From the NCBI GenBank assembly GCA_018268695.1, contig JAFDWD010001075.1, forward strand, positions 1 through 43,087: a DNA stretch of 43,087 bases, read 5' to 3'. The position numbers and the translations under genes are program-made. The notes below the pieces were generated by a model. The model worked only from the letters and a program-made list of their open reading frames with translations. It ran no database searches and had not been told where the DNA came from. Below are positions 16,235 to 24,710 of the stretch, piece by piece; position 1 is the first letter of the stretch; each line of letters opens with the position of its first letter. The DNA comes from Actinomycetota bacterium. Lineage in GTDB: Bacteria; Actinomycetota; Thermoleophilia; Solirubrobacterales; 70-9.

Positions 16235-18022
16235 ATGACTGACGCCGACTCTCCCTTCTGGCTCGCTCCTCGCAACACGAAGGTCGGCTCGCGCCACGCG
16301 GTCGCCTCCGGTCACTACCTCGCCAGCGCCGCCGCCCACGCGATCCTCGAGGCCGGCGGCAACGCGGTCGACGCCGGCTGTTGCGCCGGGATCGCCCTCG
16401 CCGTCCTCCACGCCGACGAGGTGAACTTCGGCGGCGTCGCGCCGATCATGGTCCGCACCGCGGCGGGGGAGACGGTGACGATCGACGGGCTCGGCACCTG
16501 GCCGGCGTCGATCCCGGCGGACCTCTTCATGCGCGAGCACGGCGGCACGATTCCGGTCGGGCTCCTGCGCACCGTCGTGCCCGCCGCGCCGGACGCCTGG
16601 ATCACGGCGCTGCGCGAGCACGGGACGATGACCTTCGGCGACATCGCCGCCGCCCCGATCCGCCTCGCCGACGAAGGCTTCGCCGTCTTCCCGCTGCTCG
16701 CCGAGGGCATCGCGATGCGCGCCAAGGGGTATGAGCGCTGGCCCTCCAACGCGGCGATCTACCTGCCCGCGGGTCGGCCACCGCGGGTCGGCGAGCGCTT
16801 CGTGCAGAAGGATCTCGCGAACACCCTGCGGGCGATGGCGGCGGCCGAGGAGGCCGCCGAGGGCGATCGCGTGAGCGGCCTGGAAGCGGCGCGCGCGGTC
16901 TTCTACGAGGGCGAGATCGCCGAGAAGATCGCCCGCTACCACGCCGAGAACGGCGGTTACCTGACCCGCGAGGACCTGGCCGGCTTCCGCTGCAAGGTGG
17001 AGCCGCCGGTGTCCACCCGTTGGCGCGATCTCGACATCCTCACCTGCGGCGCCTGGTGCCAGGGCCCGATGCTGCCGGAGGCGCTTCTGATCCTCGAGGC
17101 GGCCGGGCTCGACGGCCTCGAGCACAACAGCCCCGATTACATCCACCTCGTGGTCGAGGCGATGAAGGCGGTCTTCTCCGATCGCGAGCACCACTACGGC
17201 GACCCCGACTTCGTCGACGTCCACCTCTCGCGGCTGCTCTCCGACGAGCACGCGAAGGCGCGGGCTGGGGCGATCGACATGGGCCGGGCGATGACCGGCC
17301 TGCCCGACCCGCTGTTCGGCGAGGCCCAGTCACTGCCTCGTGCCTCCGACGCCGACGCGCCCTCCCACATCGGCGAGGGTGGCGCCGCCCATCTGGGCGG
17401 CGACGACATTCCATCGGGCGAGCGCGAGCCGAAGGAGGGCGGCACCTCCTACGTCTGTGTGGTGGACCGGTGGGGCAACGCGTTCTCGGCGACGCCGTCG
17501 GACGGCGCCTCGACCTCGCCGGTCATCCCCGGCACCGGGATCGTCCCCAGCCTGCGCGGTCTGCAGTCGCGTCCCGACCCTGCCCATCCCTCCGGCGTCG
17601 CGCCGGGCAAGCGGCCGCGGCTGACCCCTAACCCGGCGATCGCCGTCGCCGACGACGGCCGCACGATCCCCTTCGGCTGCCCCGGCGGCGACATGCAGGT
17701 CCAGGCGATGCTGCAGGTGCTGCTGAACCACGTCCATTTCGGCTTCGACCTCCAACAGGCGGTCAACGCCCCTCGCTTCTCCACCTGGAGCTTTCCCAAC
17801 TCCTTCGCCCCGTTCGAGTACCTGCCGGACCGGCTCTTGCTCGAGGACCGCTTCCCCGAGGAGACCTACGCCGATCTCGAGCGGCGCGGTCACGTGGTCA
17901 ACCGTTGGCCCGCCTTCACCCGCGACGCGGCCGCGGTCGAGGCGATCGTGAACGACCCCGACGACGGCTTCGTCTACGCCGCCGCCGACCCGCGTCAGCC
18001 CGCCTCGGCGATCGTGGGGTAG
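16235..18022 (+). CDS. Gamma-glutamyltransferase-family N-terminal-nucleophile hydrolase
   Basis: This 595-residue protein belongs to the GGT / cephalosporin acylase family, which is cut into two chains at a threonine that becomes the nucleophile. The candidate is Thr404 in GGTSYVCVVDRWGNAFSAT, matching the TTHxSVVDxxGNA-type motif. The N-terminal part shows GGNAVDAGCCAGIALAV and the C-terminal part PRLTPNPAIAV. No signal peptide is seen, so it may be cytoplasmic. I start it at the ATG 16235 (MTDADSPFW); earlier in-frame codons add only unrelated residues over the promoter. It is a single-gene unit followed by a hairpin element. It may remove gamma-glutamyl or acyl groups; the substrate is unknown. 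Confidence 0.88.
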   Translation: MTDADSPFWLAPRNTKVGSRHAVASGHYLASAAAHAILEAGGNAVDAGCCAGIALAVLHADEVNFGGVAPIMVRTAAGETVTIDGLGTWPASIPADLFMREHGGTIPVGLLRTVVPAAPDAWITALREHGTMTFGDIAAAPIRLADEGFAVFPLLAEGIAMRAKGYERWPSNAAIYLPAGRPPRVGERFVQKDLANTLRAMAAAEEAAEGDRVSGLEAARAVFYEGEIAEKIARYHAENGGYLTREDLAGFRCKVEPPVSTRWRDLDILTCGAWCQGPMLPEALLILEAAGLDGLEHNSPDYIHLVVEAMKAVFSDREHHYGDPDFVDVHLSRLLSDEHAKARAGAIDMGRAMTGLPDPLFGEAQSLPRASDADAPSHIGEGGAAHLGGDDIPSGEREPKEGGTSYVCVVDRWGNAFSATPSDGASTSPVIPGTGIVPSLRGLQSRPDPAHPSGVAPGKRPRLTPNPAIAVADDGRTIPFGCPGGDMQVQAMLQVLLNHVHFGFDLQQAVNAPRFSTWSFPNSFAPFEYLPDRLLLEDRFPEETYADLERRGHVVNRWPAFTRDAAAVEAIVNDPDDGFVYAAADPRQPASAIVG

Positions 18023-18050
18023 GCCGCTCCGGCAGTCCTAGCTGCGGTGT

Positions 18051-18104
18051 CCTGGGCGTCTCATGGAGGTCCTGGCAGGCTGTGACCTCCACTAGACGCC
18101 CAGG
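18051..18104 (+). terminator. Palindrome A hairpin after the GGT gene
   Basis: Inverted repeat with 21-nt arms (18051-18071 and 18084-18104) starting 28 bp past the stop codon. This copy has a small mismatch, since the right arm reads CACTAG where the others read CATGAG. There is no T-run after it. Confidence 0.55.
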
Positions 18105-18250
18105 ACGGAGGGGTGCGGTGTTTCGCCGAGGGTCCGTGCGAAAGAGGCCACACCTCGGCCGATCCGTTGACGAAGACGCCGGGAACTCCACGCTTCCTCG
18201 CGCCTTCGGTCGGTTTCCGTGGACTTCCATGACGGCTCCATCGCGGCCAG

Positions 18251-18306
18251 ATCACCGCTGCACGCCTTTTCCACCCTATGGCGTGGAAAACCCGTGCAGC
18301 GGTGAT
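18251..18306. repeat. Private hairpin of the composite element
   Basis: ATCACCGCTGCACG (18251-18264) pairs with CGTGCAGCGGTGAT (18293-18306), and inside it TTTTCCAC pairs with GTGGAAAA around a CCTATGGC tip. The arm sequence is unlike the hairpins at the same place in the other elements, apart from a shared GCTGCA core and a CCTATGGC tip with the 26.8-kb copy. Confidence 0.8.
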
Positions 18307-18434
18307 TTCGGTGTTGTGCAACACGCACCGGATCCAGGACTTCTCACGCTCTCACGCACGGAAGCGTGGAGTTTCCGACATCTCCCGCGCGTCACCCGCA
18401 ACGGCGTCGCACTTCCTCCTCGCCTTTCATACCC

Positions 18435-18527
18435 CGGCCGTCTCGGCCACGGCCACAGCCAGCCAGCACCCTGCACGCCTGTCTCGCATAGCGAGACAAG
18501 CGTGCAGGGTACGTGGACGGGGCGGCC
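18435..18527. repeat. Nested palindrome B
   Basis: The inner stem uses CTGCACGCCTGTCTCGC against GCGAGACAAGCGTGCAG around an ATA loop, with one non-Watson-Crick position, and flanking CC/GG and A/T pairs extend it to 20 bp (18468-18510). The outer left arm CGGCCGTCTCGGCCACG (18435-18451) has only a degenerate partner at about 18511-18527. Confidence 0.8.
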
Positions 18528-18556
18528 GTGCTTGCCGCAAGCCCCGGGGGCGACCG

Positions 18557-19306
18557 CTAGCCGACGAAGACGGTCGCGGAGCGGTCCTCGTACCAGCGGG
18601 CGAGCTGCTCGCCGGCGTTCTTCACGTGGGCCTGCATCTCTGCCCGGGCGGTCGCGGCGTCGCCGGCGGCTAGGGCGTCGACGATGCGGTCGTGCTCGGC
18701 GACGTTCTCTTCGCGCTGGCGCTTGTTGCCGGTGAGGACGAGCCAGGAGACGTTGCGGGGGAAGGCGTGGTTGATCTCGTTGATCTCCCGGGTCAGCCAC
18801 TCGTTGTCGGCGACCCGGTGGATCAGGGTGTGGAAGGCGTCGTTGAACTCGACCGTCGGCGGTTCGGCGTCGGTCGCGCTCGATTTCGCCGGCGCCGCCT
18901 CGTCATTCTTTTCGACCTCGTCGCGCATCGACTGGTTGGCGGCCCGGAGTTCGTCCAGCTCGGCGTCGTTGATGCGGCTGACCGCGCGTTCGCAGGCCAG
19001 GCCCTCCAGCTCCGCCCGCACCTCGTAGGCGTCGCGGACTTCCCAGGGGGAGGGGACGCGGACGATGGCGCCGCGGTTCGGCACCACCTCGATCAGGCCA
19101 CTGGTGTGCAGCTGGCGGAGTGCCTCGCGCACCGGCGTCCGGCTCACTCCCAGTTCGGCCGCCAGCTCCGCCTGGCGCATCTGCGCCCCGATCGGGATCT
19201 GGCCCGACATGATGCGTTTGCGGATCGCCGCGGCGATCTCGTCGACCAGTGCGCTGTGGCCGCCGTTCGAGTCGGTCGTTGCATCGTCCTTCGCCTTCGG
19301 CATCAC
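18557..19306 (-). CDS. GntR-family regulator with FCD ligand-binding domain
   Basis: This 249-residue (or 248) transcription factor has an N-terminal winged helix (residues about 22-85, with ELAAELGVSRTPVREALRQLHTSGL as the recognition region and VVPNRGAIV as the wing) and an all-helical FCD domain (about 95-240) that binds small acids or amino acids, often through a metal. FCD-type GntR proteins usually bind short palindromes near their own gene. Here the divergent 140-bp promoter and most catabolic promoters carry a TTGGATMCAA-like motif, so it is the best candidate for its reader (inference). GTG 19306 and ATG 19303 are both possible starts after AGAAAG. The gene ends against a hairpin element. 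Confidence 0.9.
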   Translation of the reverse strand: MMPKAKDDATTDSNGGHSALVDEIAAAIRKRIMSGQIPIGAQMRQAELAAELGVSRTPVREALRQLHTSGLIEVVPNRGAIVRVPSPWEVRDAYEVRAELEGLACERAVSRINDAELDELRAANQSMRDEVEKNDEAAPAKSSATDAEPPTVEFNDAFHTLIHRVADNEWLTREINEINHAFPRNVSWLVLTGNKRQREENVAEHDRIVDALAAGDAATARAEMQAHVKNAGEQLARWYEDRSATVFVG

Positions 19307-19446
19307 AAGTCGCTTTCTACGGTGATCGACGGATCATTGGGTCAACGGATCTCGAACGTCAAATATCCATTACGACCGTATCAGTAGCTCCGGATCGGGT
19401 AGATTGGATCCACGGTTGGCTATCTAGGATCCCAGAAGGAGATTTT
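19307..19446. promoter_or_regulatory. Divergent promoter of the GntR gene and the cyclase operon
   Basis: The 140-bp gap holds AAATATCCATTA (19361-19372), TTGGATCCAC (19404-19413) and CTAGGATCCCAG (19424-19435), all variants of the recurring motif. AGAAGGAG at 19434-19441 is a good ribosome site for the GTG at 19447. Auto-regulation of the regulator is a reasonable inference. Confidence 0.6.
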
Positions 19447-20730
19447 GTGCCTGCAATCGATATCTCGGTACCCGTCTTCCCAGGCATGCTGCATCCGGGC
19501 CGCCAGCCCGAGCAGCGGTTCATCGAGAGAATCGATCGCGGCGATCCGGGCAACGTCAGCCGCTGGTACATGGGCGCCCATACCGGGACCCACGTCGAGG
19601 CACCTCTGCATACGAACGAGGACGGTGTGGCGGTCGACGCCCTGCCACTCGATCAGTTGGTCGGCCCGGCGCGGGTCCTCGACCTGACCGCCGTCGAGAC
19701 CGAGATCACCGCCGCCGACCTGGAAGCGGCGGGCCTGGCCGACGAGCCGCGCGTCCTGCTGAAGACGACCAACTCGGAGCGCATCCTGCAGGGGACGACG
19801 GTCCCCGACTCCTGGGTCGGCCTCGCCCCCGACGGCGCCGAGCTCCTGGTCGAGCGCGGCGCGAAGCTCGTCGGCATCGACTTCTACACGATCGAGACCC
19901 CCGGTCGCGACAAGAGCTTCGACTCCCACTACGTCCTCTCCGCCGCCGGGGTGGCGACGCTCGAGCAGATCGACCTCAGCGGCGCCGAGGCCGGCGTCTA
20001 CGAGCTGATCTGCTTGCCGATCCCGATCAGCGGCGCCGAGGCGGCGCCCGCCCGCGCCGTCCTCGTCCCGCTCGCCGACCTAGGGGAGGAGCGCCCGTTG
20101 ACCGATGTCTCGGTGGCCGTCCACGACGGCATGCTCCACTGGGGCAAACGGCCGCAGCGCGAGGAGGTAGAGCAGATCTCGGCGGGCGACAGGTGCAACG
20201 TCACCCGCTGGGACATCGGCTCGCACACCGGCCTCCACGTCGACGCGGGCCTCCACTTCGACGACACCGGCGAGGACATCGCGGCGATGGGCCTCGACGT
20301 CCTGCTCGGCCCGGCGCGGGTCCTCGACCTGACCGCCGTCGAGACCGAGATCACCGCCGCCGACCTGGAAGCGGCGGGCCTGGCCGACGAGCCGCGCGTC
20401 CTGCTGAAGACGCGCAATTCGACCGGGGCCCTGCAGGAGACCGAGAAGCCCGACGACTGGATCGGCGTCGCTCCCGACGCCGCCGAGCTTCTGGTCGAGC
20501 GAGGGGTCAAGCTCGTCAGCATCGACTTCCTGACGATCGACAGCCCGACCCGCGACACCACCTGGGACACCCACCTGGTGCTCTGTCCGGTGCCGGTCGC
20601 GATCGCCGAGTGCGTCGACCTCACCGACGTCGAGCCCGGCGTCTACGAGATGGCGCTCCTGCCGGTGAAGCTGCGCGGCTCCGAGGCGGCGCCCGGCGGC
20701 GGCTTCCTGCGTCCCCTGGCCGAGGCATGA
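19447..20730 (+). CDS. Tandem-duplicated cyclase / kynurenine-formamidase-family protein
   Basis: This 427-residue protein consists of two copies of the roughly 210-residue cyclase-family (kynurenine formamidase-like) domain in one chain. Domain 1 has DISVPVFPGMLH and the metal motif HTGTHVEAPLH; domain 2 has DVSVAVHDGMLHWG and HTGLHVDAGLHF. Members of the family are normally single-domain metal hydrolases of formamides, lactones or cyclic imides that form dimers, so this may be a fused dimer. In domain 1 the HxGTHxDxP-type Asp is Glu, and in domain 2 the Pro is Gly, so one site may be weakened. A 107-bp stretch is identical between the halves. The GTG at 19447 follows AAGGAG. It heads a seven-gene operon. 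Confidence 0.87.
   Translation: MPAIDISVPVFPGMLHPGRQPEQRFIERIDRGDPGNVSRWYMGAHTGTHVEAPLHTNEDGVAVDALPLDQLVGPARVLDLTAVETEITAADLEAAGLADEPRVLLKTTNSERILQGTTVPDSWVGLAPDGAELLVERGAKLVGIDFYTIETPGRDKSFDSHYVLSAAGVATLEQIDLSGAEAGVYELICLPIPISGAEAAPARAVLVPLADLGEERPLTDVSVAVHDGMLHWGKRPQREEVEQISAGDRCNVTRWDIGSHTGLHVDAGLHFDDTGEDIAAMGLDVLLGPARVLDLTAVETEITAADLEAAGLADEPRVLLKTRNSTGALQETEKPDDWIGVAPDAAELLVERGVKLVSIDFLTIDSPTRDTTWDTHLVLCPVPVAIAECVDLTDVEPGVYEMALLPVKLRGSEAAPGGGFLRPLAEA
19661..19767 (+). repeat. 107-bp exact direct repeat, copy 1
   Basis: Identical base for base to 20306-20412, 645 bp (215 codons) downstream and in the same frame. It encodes GPARVLDLTAVETEITAADL and onward to LLKT in both cyclase domains, while the sequence on either side of it differs. 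Confidence 0.95.
20306..20412 (+). repeat. 107-bp exact direct repeat, copy 2
   Basis: Second copy of the exact repeat, inside domain 2 of the duplicated cyclase gene. Synonymous sites are also identical, so the copy was made or converted recently, or both copies are kept identical. Confidence 0.95.
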
Positions 20731-22268
20731 GCGCCGCCGCCGAACACCTCGCGGTGGCGCTCGCCGCCCCGCACGGCCATGCCGTCGACGCCGCCGCCGA
20801 GGCGGTCGCCGAAGGCGGCAACGCCCTCGACGCGGCGCTGGCGGCAGCGGCGATGCTCGTCGTCACCTACCCCCACCAGTGCGCGTTGGGCGGCGACCTG
20901 ACCGCGCTCGTGCGCGACTCGGACGGCGAGGTGACGGCGGTGCTCTCGCTCGGCGCCGCCCCGGCCGGGGTCGACGCCGACGCGCTGCGGGCGATGGGCA
21001 AGCGGATGCCGCGCCAGGGTCCGTTCACGGTCACCGTCCCCGGGATCGTCGCGGGCTGGGTCGAGCTGGCCGGCCTCGGGGCAACGCTCGGCCTCCGGCG
21101 GCCGTTGCTGCGCGCCGCCGCGGCCGCGGCCGACGGGGTCCCGGTCGCCGTCGGCCTCTCCCGGGCGATCGAGCTGGAAGCCGAGGCGGTCGCCGCCGAC
21201 CCTGGCCTGCGCGCCACCTTCACCCGCGACGGCGTCCCGCTCGCCCCCGGCGCGGTTCTGGCCCAGCCGGAGCTGGCGCAGACGCTGGAGACGCTCGCCG
21301 CCGACCCCGGGCAGTTCTACCGTGGTGAGATCGCCGCCGCGCTGGTCGACTTCCTCCGCGCCGGCGGCAGTGCGATGAGCGCCGAGGACTTCGCCGTCCA
21401 CACGGCGGAGCGTCCGCGGCCGCTGACCCGCACCGAAGGGGACCTGCGCTGGTGGGCGGCGCCGCCGCCCGCGCAGGGCGCCACCGTGCTCGGCCTCCTC
21501 GGCGAGACCCCGGCGCCGCTGGCCCGGGCGCTGGCCGCGCATGGTGCCCGCGACACCTTCCTCGGCGACCCACGCGGAGGCGCGATCGACGTCACCGCGA
21601 TGATCGAGCTGAACCCGGAGTCGAGGACCGCCCCGGGTGCCTACGGCAACGGCGACACCGTGGCGATCTCCGCCGTCGACGACTCCGGGCGCTCCGTGGT
21701 CCTGATCCAGAGCCTCTTTCGCACCTTCGGCTCCGGCATGCTGGAGCCGCGAACCGGCATCGTCCTGCAGAACCGCGGCAGCGCCTTCTCGCTCGAGCCG
21801 GGGCACCCGGCCGAGATCGGACCTGGCCGGCGCCCGCCGCACTCGCTCTGCCCGCTGCTCGGTGAGCGCGACGGCGTCCGTGCCGCGATCGGCTGCCAGG
21901 GTGGTCCGGCGCAGCCGCTGATCCTCTCCCAGGTCGCCGCCGCCGCGGTCGACCGGGAGGCCTCGCTGGCGGCGGCGCTCGACCGCCCGCGTTGGGTCGT
22001 CGGCGCCCGCCCGCTCGGCTTCGAGGTCGACACGGTGCTCGCCGAGCCCGGCGCGGAGGGGGAGGTCGCGGTGGAGCTCGGAGTCCCCGGCGCCCCGTCG
22101 CTGGTCCTCGGCGAGCGCTACGAGGACCGCTGCGGCCACGTTCAGATCGCCCGGGTCCTCGACGGCGAGCGCCTCGAGGCCGCGAGCGACCCGCGCGCCG
22201 ACGGCAGCCACTTCCGGTCCGAACCACCCACCAACGCCCGCCACGAGGGCGGCGGAGAGGAGCTCTAG
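20727..22268 (+). CDS. Gamma-glutamyltransferase-like N-terminal-nucleophile hydrolase (short form)
   Basis: This 513-residue protein is a shorter, diverged member of the GGT / acylase family. GGNALDAALAAAAMLVVTYPHQCALGGD is the conserved N-terminal segment. The predicted self-cleavage and nucleophile threonine is Thr311 in GNGDTVAISAVDDSGR, and RPPHSLCPLL matches the later conserved block. It is shorter than the 595-residue relative at 16235, mainly in the middle. The ATG overlaps the cyclase stop as ATGA. It probably hydrolyses an amide linked to glutamate or another acyl group; no signal peptide is visible. Confidence 0.85.
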   Translation: MSAAAEHLAVALAAPHGHAVDAAAEAVAEGGNALDAALAAAAMLVVTYPHQCALGGDLTALVRDSDGEVTAVLSLGAAPAGVDADALRAMGKRMPRQGPFTVTVPGIVAGWVELAGLGATLGLRRPLLRAAAAAADGVPVAVGLSRAIELEAEAVAADPGLRATFTRDGVPLAPGAVLAQPELAQTLETLAADPGQFYRGEIAAALVDFLRAGGSAMSAEDFAVHTAERPRPLTRTEGDLRWWAAPPPAQGATVLGLLGETPAPLARALAAHGARDTFLGDPRGGAIDVTAMIELNPESRTAPGAYGNGDTVAISAVDDSGRSVVLIQSLFRTFGSGMLEPRTGIVLQNRGSAFSLEPGHPAEIGPGRRPPHSLCPLLGERDGVRAAIGCQGGPAQPLILSQVAAAAVDREASLAAALDRPRWVVGARPLGFEVDTVLAEPGAEGEVAVELGVPGAPSLVLGERYEDRCGHVQIARVLDGERLEAASDPRADGSHFRSEPPTNARHEGGGEEL

Positions 22269-22874
22269 ATGCCAGATCTGATCGTCGGAAGGCCCGTGGT
22301 GATCGCGGTCGATCCCCAGCAGGGTGGTTCGCAGGAGGGCGGCGGGATCCCCGCCGACATGCCCGGTCGCGCCGAGCGCAGCGCCCGCATGATCAGGATC
22401 GTCGACCGCGCCCGCGAGCTGGGCGTCCCGGTCGTCTTCATCCAGGAGGTCCACAAGCGGGACATGGTCGACATCGGTCGCGAGCTGGATGGCGCCGAGG
22501 GCCCGCATTGCATCGAAGACGACCCGAAGAACGACTTCATCGAGGGCCTCGACCCGCGCCCGGAGGAGTTCCACATCAAGAAGCGGCGTTACTCGGCCTT
22601 CTTCGGCACCGAGCTCGAGATCGTCCTCAAGGCCTACAAGGCCGACACGGTGATTCTCTTCGGCGGCCTCACCGACGTCTGCGTCCACTACACGGCCGTC
22701 GATGCCCACCAGCACGACTACCACGTGCGGGTGGCGGCCGACGCCGTCGGCGGGTCCTCGCAGCGGGCCCACGACGCCGCCCTGGAGGCGATCGAGTACC
22801 TGCAGTCCGGCGCGCTGGCGACCACCGACGAGCTGATCGAGGCGCTCGAGCAGACCGAGGGGGCGGCGCGATGA
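22269..22874 (+). CDS. Isochorismatase-like cysteine hydrolase
   Basis: This 201-residue protein has the alpha/beta fold shared by isochorismatases, nicotinamidases, N-carbamoylsarcosine amidase and maleamate amidase. The catalytic triad is visible: Asp15 (VDPQQGG), Lys105 (KRRYSAFFGT) and Cys138 (GLTDVCVHYT). The cysteine marks it as an amidase-type member rather than a true isochorismatase. It starts immediately after the previous stop with a GGAGAGGAG site and overlaps the next gene by 4 nt. A carbamoyl- or amide-bond cleavage in the operon's pathway is likely; N-carbamoylsarcosine is one candidate given the Sox-like complex in this window, but this is unproven. Confidence 0.88.
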   Translation: MPDLIVGRPVVIAVDPQQGGSQEGGGIPADMPGRAERSARMIRIVDRARELGVPVVFIQEVHKRDMVDIGRELDGAEGPHCIEDDPKNDFIEGLDPRPEEFHIKKRRYSAFFGTELEIVLKAYKADTVILFGGLTDVCVHYTAVDAHQHDYHVRVAADAVGGSSQRAHDAALEAIEYLQSGALATTDELIEALEQTEGAAR

Positions 22875-23884
22875 CGCGCACCGTCGAATCGGTCACCGGG
22901 CCGATCGGTCCGGACGAGATGGGGCTGACGCTGCCGCACGAGCACGTCTTCATCAACATGACGCCGACCGAGCCGCGCGACGGCCTGATGACCCTCTGGG
23001 AGGAGCGCGTCGCCGACGTCGAACGATTCAAGGCGGCGGGCGGCAAGACGATCTGGGACGTCACCAACGCCGAGCTCTCCGACCACGCCTTCCCGGTCTA
23101 CTTCGACCAGGATCCGGCGCACGCGGTGCGGAACCCAATCACCGGCTCGCGCTCGGTCGCCAACGTGATGGCGACCAAGGCGCTGGCCGAGGAGACCGGG
23201 GTGAACGTGATCCTCGGCGTCGGCCACTACTTCGATCACTACTTCGACGTCGACTGGTTCGAACGGAACTCGACCGCGGCGATCGCCGAGTACCTGGTCG
23301 CCGACCTGGAGGACGAAATCCCCGGGACCGGGGTCCGCGCCGGGTTCATCGGCGAGGTCGCCTCCGACCTCCCCTACATCACCGCCCGCGAGGAGCGCAG
23401 CTTCCGCGCCTCGGGGCAGGCCGCCGCGCGCACCGGCGCGATGGTCTCCACGCACGCGCCGAGCTTCCCGACCGGTGGCACCCAGATCGACCTGCTCACC
23501 GCGGAGGGGGTGGAACCGGAGCGGATCGTGATCGGCCACACCGACACGGTGAAGAGCCTCGACTACAGCGTCGACCTGCTGAAGCGCGGCGTCTACGTCG
23601 AGTACGACTGCATGATGGCGGTGAAGTCCGGCGGCCAGATCGCGCAGAACGAGCTCGACCGCCGCGTGTCCTACATCCGTGACCTGGTCGAGCTGGGTTA
23701 CGCCGAGAAGATCCTCCTCTCCCAGGACGTCAGTCAGCGCTCTCATCAGGCGGCCCACGGCGGCCCGGGCCTGACCTTCATCTTCGAGGAGTTCGCGGAG
23801 GCGGCGCAGGCCGGCGGGATCGAACCCGAGGCGCTGCGGATGATGAGCGTCGACAACCCCCGCCGCGCGCTCTTCGGCGCCTGA
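22871..23884 (+). CDS. Phosphotriesterase-family metal hydrolase, intact site
   Basis: This 337-residue PTE-family barrel keeps the whole binuclear metal site: LPHEHVF, the bridging Glu in GFIGEVA (Glu in place of the carbamylated Lys of classical PTE, as in some family members), His in MVSTHAPS, His in IVIGHTD and Asp in LLSQDVS. Family members hydrolyse lactones, esters and phosphoesters; a lactonase role is most plausible in an operon with cyclase and CoA-transferase genes. It overlaps the isochorismatase-like gene by 4 nt and is followed 10 bp later by the CoA-transferase genes. Confidence 0.87.
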   Translation: MTRTVESVTGPIGPDEMGLTLPHEHVFINMTPTEPRDGLMTLWEERVADVERFKAAGGKTIWDVTNAELSDHAFPVYFDQDPAHAVRNPITGSRSVANVMATKALAEETGVNVILGVGHYFDHYFDVDWFERNSTAAIAEYLVADLEDEIPGTGVRAGFIGEVASDLPYITAREERSFRASGQAAARTGAMVSTHAPSFPTGGTQIDLLTAEGVEPERIVIGHTDTVKSLDYSVDLLKRGVYVEYDCMMAVKSGGQIAQNELDRRVSYIRDLVELGYAEKILLSQDVSQRSHQAAHGGPGLTFIFEEFAEAAQAGGIEPEALRMMSVDNPRRALFGA

Positions 23885-23894
23885 GCGGCCGGCC

Positions 23895-24710
23895 ATGGCA
23901 CGCATCGCGACCCTTTCCGAGGCCATCGCCGATCTTGTGCACGACGGCGACACCGTCGCGCTCGAGGGCTTCACCCACCTGATCCCGTTCGCCGCCGGCC
24001 ACGAGGTGATCCGGCAAGGCCGCAAGGACCTCACCCTGGTCCGCATGACCCCCGACCTCCTCTACGACCAGATGATCGGCATGGGCTGCGCGTCCGGGCT
24101 CGTCTTCTCCTACGGCGGAAACCCCGGCGTCGGCTCGCTGCACCGGTTCCGCGACGCGATCGAGAACGACTGGCCGAACCCGCTCGAGATCGAAGAGCAC
24201 TCCCACGCCGGGATGGCGAACCGCTACGCGGCGGCAGCGGCCGGCCTGCCCTTCGCGGTGATGCGCGGCTACCTCGGCACCGACCTCTTCGCCCACACCC
24301 GGGTGGAGGAGATCGAGTGCCCCTTCACCGGCGAGACGCTGGTGGCGGTGCCGGCGCTCGACCTCGACGTGGCGATCGTCCACGCCCAGGAGGCCGACCG
24401 CGACGGCAACGTGCAGCTCTGGGGCATCCCCGGGGTGCAGAAGGAGGCGGTGCTGGGCGCGCGGCGCTCGCTGGTGACGGTCGAGCGGATCGTCGGCGCG
24501 CTGGAGCCCCGGCCGGGCGCCGTCGTCATCCCCGGCTGGACGATCGACGCGGTCGCCGAGGCGCCGGGCGGCTCCCTTCCCTCCTACGCGCTCGGCATCA
24601 CCGAGCGCGACAACGACTTCTACAAGGCCTGGGACAAGCTCTCCCGCGACCGTGACGAGTTCCGCGCCTGGATGGAGGAGCACGTGATGGCGGAGGTGGG
24701 CGCCCGGTGA
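23895..24710 (+). CDS. CoA-transferase family I, subunit A
   Basis: This 271-residue protein resembles the alpha subunits of glutaconate, 3-oxoacid and 3-oxoadipate CoA-transferases and IpdA. Visible features are the N-terminal DGDTVALEGFTHLIPFAAGHE, a central SYGGNPGVGSLHRFRDAI, and ADRDGNVQLWG, which is well conserved in the GctA/IpdA branch. It is coupled to subunit B through a GTGA overlap. The pair would move CoA from a donor such as succinyl-CoA to a carboxylic acid made by the upstream hydrolases, or act as an IpdAB-type ring hydrolase. Confidence 0.88.
   Translation: MARIATLSEAIADLVHDGDTVALEGFTHLIPFAAGHEVIRQGRKDLTLVRMTPDLLYDQMIGMGCASGLVFSYGGNPGVGSLHRFRDAIENDWPNPLEIEEHSHAGMANRYAAAAAGLPFAVMRGYLGTDLFAHTRVEEIECPFTGETLVAVPALDLDVAIVHAQEADRDGNVQLWGIPGVQKEAVLGARRSLVTVERIVGALEPRPGAVVIPGWTIDAVAEAPGGSLPSYALGITERDNDFYKAWDKLSRDRDEFRAWMEEHVMAEVGAR

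Larger units (their letters stand above)
18023..18556 (+). repeat. Composite intergenic hairpin element
   Basis: A 534-bp gene-free stretch. In order it holds palindrome A (18051-18104), a block TTTCGCCGAGGGTCCGTGCG shared with the 26.7-kb copy, a private hairpin (18251-18306), a conserved 40-nt block starting TTGTGCAACACGCAC (18314-18353), and nested palindrome B (18435-18527). The small frames within it encode low-complexity peptides that come from the palindromes, and I do not call genes. Its orientation follows the upstream plus-strand gene. Confidence 0.88.
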
